This document shows positions 6,148-9,707 of a stretch of DNA of 9,707 bases, piece by piece. The stretch spans positions 1-9,707 of the forward strand of contig JAFAQI010000389.1 in NCBI GenBank assembly GCA_019246495.1, written 5' to 3'. The translations under genes and the position numbers were made by a program. The stretch is from Frankiales bacterium (GTDB taxonomy: Bacteria; Actinomycetota; Actinomycetes; JAFAQI01). Under the pieces are notes generated by a model. That model had not been told where the DNA came from, searched no databases, and worked only from the letters and a program-made list of their open reading frames with translations. Within the stretch, counting starts at the first letter, position 1, and the number at the start of each line of letters is the position of its first letter.

Positions 6148-6183
6148 GCAGAGCGGGCCGTGCATCGACACGGCCCGCTCTGC
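6148..6183 (-). terminator. Perfect 15-bp hairpin just after the secreted-protein gene
   Basis: GCAGAGCGGGCCGTG (6148-6162) and its exact complement (6169-6183) enclose a 6-nt loop. It starts 17 nt after the TGA of the secreted-protein gene (6203-6201), the expected place for an intrinsic terminator, and lacks a T-run. Only 18 bp separate it from a second, equally strong hairpin of different sequence, so together they should insulate the downstream catabolic operon. Confidence 0.8.
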
Positions 6184-6200
6184 TCGGAACTTCTTCGGCG

Positions 6201-7157
6201 TCAGCTCAACGAACAGCCAAGCTGAGCGTTGCTGAACTCCTCCTGCACGATGTAGGGGTGGCCGTTGATCGTGATGTTGGCGCCGTTCGGCTGCGTCGAG
6301 CCGTAGGTGTAGGCGCACTTGTCACCGATCTCCGCGCCGGTCGAGTCGTACCACGCGTTGAGCAGTGGATCGGTCACCGTCTCGATCTGCTCGTGTGAGG
6401 TGATCGAGATCTCGGCGTCGCTGGCCTGGTCGTTGTTCGGACTCGCCGCACCCTGCGTCCCGCAGGCGGAGAGGTTCGTCCCGGCGTAGGGCATCGACGC
6501 GTAGGTCACCGTGTTGGACCCGTCGGTGAGACTGCCGTGGTAGGCGCAGTAGGTCGTGAACGAGCACGTGCCGGCGCTCATGCACTGGTTCTCGCCCTTG
6601 GCCAGGAACACGAAGACCTGGCTGTTGAGACCCTCGGTCCAACCGTTGGCGTGGATCGCCTTGCGCGCTTCGTTCTGGATGTCGGCGTCGCTCAGCGATG
6701 ACGACGGATACGCACTGGTGTCGACCCACGTGCCGCCGAGCTGCGCGCTGTTGACGATGTGCTGCTGGTTGCTGCCCTGGTAGTACTGCGTCGCGACGCC
6801 GTAGAGCGAGCTGCCGCCGATGTCGTTGAAGTAGCGGGTGATGAGCGAGTTGTAGTTCGGCGACACAGTCGATCCGGTTGGCTCCCAGAACACGACGTAG
6901 TCCGTCGTACCGGCCTGTTGCACCGGCCCGCCGTGGTACTGCATCGGGATCGGCAGGCAGCCGGGGCTTCCGGTGCCGAAGCAGCCGGCGTTGACGCCGA
7001 CGTCGTTCTTGACCTGGTGGAGCCACTGCCGCGTATGCAGCACGTGGACGTTGGGCGTGGCCACCGCCACTGCGGGGCTGGCCGTGCCGACCAGGCCCAG
7101 CGTCGCGGCGGCGCCGGCGGCGACCCCAGCCACGACATGTGCGATCCGAACGTGCAC
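6201..7157 (-). CDS. Secreted cysteine-rich HExxE protein, EXORDIUM/PHI-1-like
   Basis: The 318-residue product starts at a GTG (7157-7155) with GAGGAGG 6 nt upstream. Residues 1-31 form a Sec signal peptide: a short basic start, a long Ala/Gly/Val core, and a predicted cut after SPAVA. The mature part has eight cysteines (59, 67, 192, 198, 204, 232, 281, 315), enough for four disulfides. The C-terminal half contains HEQIE at 255-259, then TDP (262-264), NAWYD (267-271) and EIGDKC (276-281). YHGGPV at 74-79 plus HExxE...NP/DP..NAWY...EI.D.C recalls plant phosphate-induced/EXORDIUM proteins (PF04674), compared from memory. HExxE followed by a later acidic residue looks like a zincin metal site, so an extracellular protease-like role is possible but unproven. 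It appears monocistronic: a 130-bp leader upstream and two hairpins downstream. Confidence 0.82.
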   Translation of the reverse strand: MHVRIAHVVAGVAAGAAATLGLVGTASPAVAVATPNVHVLHTRQWLHQVKNDVGVNAGCFGTGSPGCLPIPMQYHGGPVQQAGTTDYVVFWEPTGSTVSPNYNSLITRYFNDIGGSSLYGVATQYYQGSNQQHIVNSAQLGGTWVDTSAYPSSSLSDADIQNEARKAIHANGWTEGLNSQVFVFLAKGENQCMSAGTCSFTTYCAYHGSLTDGSNTVTYASMPYAGTNLSACGTQGAASPNNDQASDAEISITSHEQIETVTDPLLNAWYDSTGAEIGDKCAYTYGSTQPNGANITINGHPYIVQEEFSNAQLGCSLS

Positions 7158-7287
7158 CCACGACCTCCTCGACTGGCCGCGCCCGGCTCTGGACGCGGTG
7201 TGATGCCGGCGGCTGGGCGAACGCAGGCAAGGCGAATGTTACGGACAAGATAGGGCTTTACCCGCAAATGGGTCGACGTACCACGGC
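7158..7287 (-). promoter_or_regulatory. Upstream region of the secreted-protein gene with possible -10 elements
   Basis: This 130-bp gap includes a relatively AT-rich patch at 7230-7265. On the minus strand it contains TATCTT (7252-7247), with TCGACC 18 bp upstream as a weak -35, and TAACAT (7241-7236) as an alternative -10. Either would give an untranslated leader of roughly 70-85 nt ending in the strong GAGGAGG ribosome site. A short inverted repeat ACCC/GGGT (7259-7272) lies at the edge of the patch. I see no strong terminator for the acetyltransferase gene here. Confidence 0.35.
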
Positions 7288-8082
7288 TCAGCCCGAGGGC
7301 GCTGGCCGCTCCCATTGAGCCTGCCGCTCGGCGTCGGCGAACCCCAGGCGCCGATAGAGGTCCAGCGCGAAGTAGTCGACGTCCGCGATGATGACCAGCC
7401 GGTTCACGCCGTACGACGCCATCGCCAGCTCAGCGGCATGCCGGATGCCGAGGCCGGCGAGGCCGCGGCGGCGGAATTCGGGGTGCGTCTCGACCGTCTG
7501 GTAGCGGCCGAGGCCGCTGCCGTCGGTGACCAGGCCGAGGGACGACACGAGCCGGCCGTCGACGAACCCGCCGACCCAGAGTCCCCGGCCGGAGTCGATG
7601 AGCTCGCGGGTCTCGGCGATCCGGCGCCGGATGAAGCGCTCGCCGGCCACCTCGTCGACGTCGCGGACGAGCAGGCGTAGTGCGGTCTCCTGCTCCCAGT
7701 CCTCGTCGGTGGTGAGCGCGCGGACCTCGGCCGCCGGATCGACCCGCACCGGCTGCGGCAGCGTCGTCGTGGTGAGTACGACGCTCAGCTCGGGCACGAG
7801 GCCGGCCGCACGCAGGTCCGGCTCGTGACCGACGTCGCCGTCGACGCCGTCGAGGCCGATCGCGACGTGAGCCGCGCCCGGAAACTCGGCCGCGAACTGC
7901 GCCAGCCAGGTCTCGGCATCGCCGGCCCGCGGCGGCGCGGGCATCAGGAAGAAGTTGCCCCACCAGTAGTCCGGGTTGTGCGGGGTCCGGACGACGATGT
8001 GGTCGCCTCGATCCTCCACCGACGAGCCGGCGAGCCGCCGGACCATCAAGTCGGTCTGCCAGCCGAGCGAGCGGACCTCCAT
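7288..8082 (-). CDS. GNAT-family N-acetyltransferase
   Basis: The 264-residue protein has a C-terminal GNAT domain (about 118-250). Its acetyl-CoA pyrophosphate loop is visible as ETHPEFRRRGLAGLGIRHA (198-216), containing the R-x-x-G-x-A signature. VDYFALDLYRRLGF (235-248) is the usual final motif, where the tyrosine often acts as general acid. The first 115 residues (SLGWQTD, GDHIVVRTP, YWWGNFFLMP) form a less conserved half, probably a degenerate second GNAT-like unit. The ATG at 8082 follows the short dehydrogenase stop by 20 bp and lacks a good ribosome site, so it probably depends on read-through from the dehydrogenase genes. The acceptor could be an amine, antibiotic or protein; nothing here identifies it, and a direct link to the catabolic genes is not shown. 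Confidence 0.87.
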   Translation of the reverse strand: MEVRSLGWQTDLMVRRLAGSSVEDRGDHIVVRTPHNPDYWWGNFFLMPAPPRAGDAETWLAQFAAEFPGAAHVAIGLDGVDGDVGHEPDLRAAGLVPELSVVLTTTTLPQPVRVDPAAEVRALTTDEDWEQETALRLLVRDVDEVAGERFIRRRIAETRELIDSGRGLWVGGFVDGRLVSSLGLVTDGSGLGRYQTVETHPEFRRRGLAGLGIRHAAELAMASYGVNRLVIIADVDYFALDLYRRLGFADAERQAQWERPAPSG

Positions 8083-8102
8083 GTCAGGGCACGCAGCGCA
8101 TT

Positions 8103-9122
8103 TCAGGGGACCCGGGGCGGCGGGGCATCGGCGAGCACGGCGGCAGCGACCCGGCGGCGGTGGAACGCGACGTCACCCCACAACGTCGCGAGCGACCACG
8201 TGCGCTTCATCCACATGTGCAGGTCATGCTCGTAGGTGTAGCCGATGCCGGCGTGAACCTGGAGCGCAGTGCGAGCGGCTCGCTCGGCCGCGACTGTTGC
8301 GGCGTACTTCGCGTGCGAGGCGTCGCGACGGCGGGACGGCAGTCGCTTGGCAACCGACCAGGCGGCGCGGTGCACGACGGGCAGAGCGAACGCGTTGCCG
8401 ACGTAGACGTCGGCGAGCTGGTGCTTCACCGCCTGGAAGGAGCCGATCGGCTTGCCGAACTGCTCACGCTGGAGGGCGTAGCGGACGGCCATGTCGAGCA
8501 TCGCGGTCGCCAGCCCGACGAGCTCGGCGGCTGCCGCGACGCACGCGAGGTCGAACGCCGCGAGGCCGTCGGCTTGCGCGAGTGCGGTTCCGTCGCCCGG
8601 CGACCAGGTCACGAGACCGAGGCCGATGCCGTTGTCCAGCGTCGGCTGGTCCCGGATGGTGACCGCGTCTCGTGGCAGCAGGTGCACATCGCCGGCATCG
8701 TCGGCCAGCAGGAACACGTCGGCCCAGCGCGCCCCGGCAACGACCGCCTCACGCCCCTCCCCGAGCGCCGCGACGACTTCGCCGCTCGCGATGCCGGGAA
8801 GCCACTCGTCGGCGCCGGGTCCCGCGGTCGCCAGCAGCGCGACCGCGGCGCTCGTCTCGATCAACGGTTCGGGCACGGCCGCCCGCCCCGCCTCGACCAG
8901 CACCGGGACCAACGCGGTGATGTCCATGCCGGCGCCGCCGGCCGCCTCGGGCACGGTCAGGCCGACCACACCGACGTCGGCCAGTCGCTTCCAGAGTCCG
9001 GGCACCCGGCCATCGCTGGAGTCCCACGCCGCGCGCAGGGCCTCGACGTCGGCAGCGCCCGTGAGCAGCTCGCGGACCGCGGTGGCGAACTCGAGCGCGT
9101 CCGCGTCCGGCAGCACCCTCAT
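8103..9122 (-). CDS. Short acyl-CoA dehydrogenase-like subunit (FadE beta-type)
   Basis: At 339 residues it is shorter than the roughly 380-400 usual for acyl-CoA dehydrogenases. It keeps the flavin-contacting motif REQFGKPIGSFQ (219-230) and the C-terminal HAGIGYTYEHDLHMW (290-304). It lacks both known positions for the catalytic base. The MCAD-type glutamate before GT is replaced by Trp315 (LWGD), and the helix-G glutamate used by isovaleryl- and long-chain enzymes aligns with Ala193. This fits the non-catalytic partner in the two-gene alpha2-beta2 dehydrogenases known from mycobacterial steroid breakdown. Its ATG (9122-9120) overlaps the stop of the longer subunit in ATGA, so expression should be coupled at an even ratio. 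The reaction would be alpha,beta-desaturation of an acyl-CoA with electrons passing to ETF; the substrate is unknown. Confidence 0.88.
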   Translation of the reverse strand: MRVLPDADALEFATAVRELLTGAADVEALRAAWDSSDGRVPGLWKRLADVGVVGLTVPEAAGGAGMDITALVPVLVEAGRAAVPEPLIETSAAVALLATAGPGADEWLPGIASGEVVAALGEGREAVVAGARWADVFLLADDAGDVHLLPRDAVTIRDQPTLDNGIGLGLVTWSPGDGTALAQADGLAAFDLACVAAAAELVGLATAMLDMAVRYALQREQFGKPIGSFQAVKHQLADVYVGNAFALPVVHRAAWSVAKRLPSRRRDASHAKYAATVAAERAARTALQVHAGIGYTYEHDLHMWMKRTWSLATLWGDVAFHRRRVAAAVLADAPPPRVP

Positions 9123-9707
9123 CGCGGCAGCCCGAGGACGCGCTCGGCGACAACGTTGCGCTGCACCTCATTGGTGCCGGCATAGATGGGACCGGCGAGC
9201 GAGAACAGGAATCCGTCGAGCCAGCGCGAGTCCGGCCCGGTCGTCCACGTCGCCCGCTGCCCGAGCAGCCGCAGCGCCGTCTCGTGGATGCGCACGTCGA
9301 GCTGCGACCAGAAGAGCTTGTTGGCGCTCGACTCGGCCCCGATCGGCTTGCCGGCGAGCGCCTCGAGCGCGGTGGACTGCACGTAGAGCCGGTAGGCATC
9401 TGCGTCCATCCACGCATCGACGACGTCGTCGGCAAGGCGCGCGTCGGCTTCCGGCGTACGGCGCAGAAGGTCGACGAGGCGATCGGCCGATGCCATGAAG
9501 CGCCCAGGTGAGCGGAGCGTCAGCCCGCGTTCCGAGGTGGTCGTCGACATCGCGACCCGCCACCCCTGCCCGACCTCCCCCAGCACGTGTGCGTCGGGGA
9601 CGAAGACGTCGTCGAAGAACACCTCCGCGAACCCAGGCTCGCCGTCGAGCTGCCGGATCGGCCGGACGGTGACGCCATCGGCGTCGAGCGGGATCAGCAA
9701 AGGGTAT
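9119..9707 (-). CDS. Long acyl-CoA dehydrogenase subunit (FadE alpha-type), C-terminal part, cut by window edge
   Basis: The frame is open to the right edge, so only the last 195 residues are seen. An apparent TTG start near 9700 is an internal leucine in YPLLIPLDADGVTVRPI, a mid-protein dehydrogenase stretch. The fragment contains FAEVFFDDVFVPDAHVLGE, then GQGWRVAMSTTTSERG, and ends in IYAGTNEVQRN and AERVLGLPR, the standard C-terminus. The MCAD catalytic glutamate position is alanine (YAGT). Without gaps, the glutamate of SERG aligns with the helix-G catalytic glutamate of isovaleryl-CoA dehydrogenase (Glu254 there), so it is probably the base. The R-x-F-G...Q flavin motif that normally follows is absent. 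It is followed with a 4-bp overlap by the short subunit, which has that motif, so the two probably form one heteromeric enzyme. Confidence 0.9.
   Translation of the reverse strand, partial: YPLLIPLDADGVTVRPIRQLDGEPGFAEVFFDDVFVPDAHVLGEVGQGWRVAMSTTTSERGLTLRSPGRFMASADRLVDLLRRTPEADARLADDVVDAWMDADAYRLYVQSTALEALAGKPIGAESSANKLFWSQLDVRIHETALRLLGQRATWTTGPDSRWLDGFLFSLAGPIYAGTNEVQRNVVAERVLGLPR

Noticed and set aside
7285..7321. GGCTCA/TGAGCC inverted repeat at the end of the acetyltransferase gene as a terminator
   Set aside because: The 6-bp arms are 25 nt apart and mostly within the coding sequence; there is no stable compact hairpin.
8085..8102. Five-codon mini-ORF (ATG to TGA) between the short dehydrogenase and the acetyltransferase
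   Set aside because: No ribosome site, largely overlapping no conserved element, and such tiny frames are expected by chance in a 20-bp gap.
9119..9700. Complete small dehydrogenase starting at a TTG near 9700
   Set aside because: The frame continues open to the window edge, and the supposed start lies inside a mid-protein motif, so this is a truncated long gene and not a small one.

Overview
The window looks like chromosomal DNA of a high-GC actinobacterium (Actinomycetota). Reasons: strong GC bias, several GTG starts, purine-rich GGAGG-type ribosome sites, and catabolic families typical of Mycobacterium/Rhodococcus-like genomes (a FadD3-like CoA ligase, a class III CoA transferase, paired FadE-type dehydrogenases, an LLM monooxygenase). 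All nine protein genes I can support lie on the minus strand; both edges cut a gene. I saw no mobile element, CRISPR array, tRNA or rRNA.

Read in the direction of transcription (right to left), the right block (9707-7288) holds the C-terminal part of a long acyl-CoA dehydrogenase, a shorter dehydrogenase overlapping it by 4 bp, and a GNAT acetyltransferase. The two dehydrogenases look complementary: the long one has the helix-G glutamate but no R-x-F-G flavin motif, and the short one has the reverse. A 130-bp gap then precedes a secreted, cysteine-rich HExxE protein (7157-6201) resembling the plant EXORDIUM/PHI-1 family. Its gene is followed by two perfect 15-bp hairpins in tandem.

The 460-bp gap 5741-6200 is the most structured non-coding stretch. 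It contains the tandem hairpins, a set of GNRA-capped stem-loops readable on the plus strand behind a plausible plus-strand promoter, three GGACA boxes spaced 20 and 21 bp, and a -10-like TAGATT placed so that the next gene would be leaderless.

The left block is a tight operon: CoA transferase, acyl-CoA ligase, flavin reductase fused to an IclR-type ligand domain, and DoxX membrane protein. Each is joined to the next by a 4-bp ATGA or GTGA overlap. After a 68-bp gap with a small dyad come an LLM flavin monooxygenase and, 10 nt further, the start of a VOC/glyoxalase-fold protein cut by the left edge. Together these genes suggest degradation of an organic acid, possibly steroid- or terpenoid-like: CoA activation, CoA-ester dehydrogenation, and oxygenation by a two-component FMNH2-dependent monooxygenase. 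The substrate is not determinable from the sequence. The most unusual points are the flavin reductase-IclR fusion, the CoA transferase with Ile where the catalytic Asp should be, and the intergenic RNA-like region.
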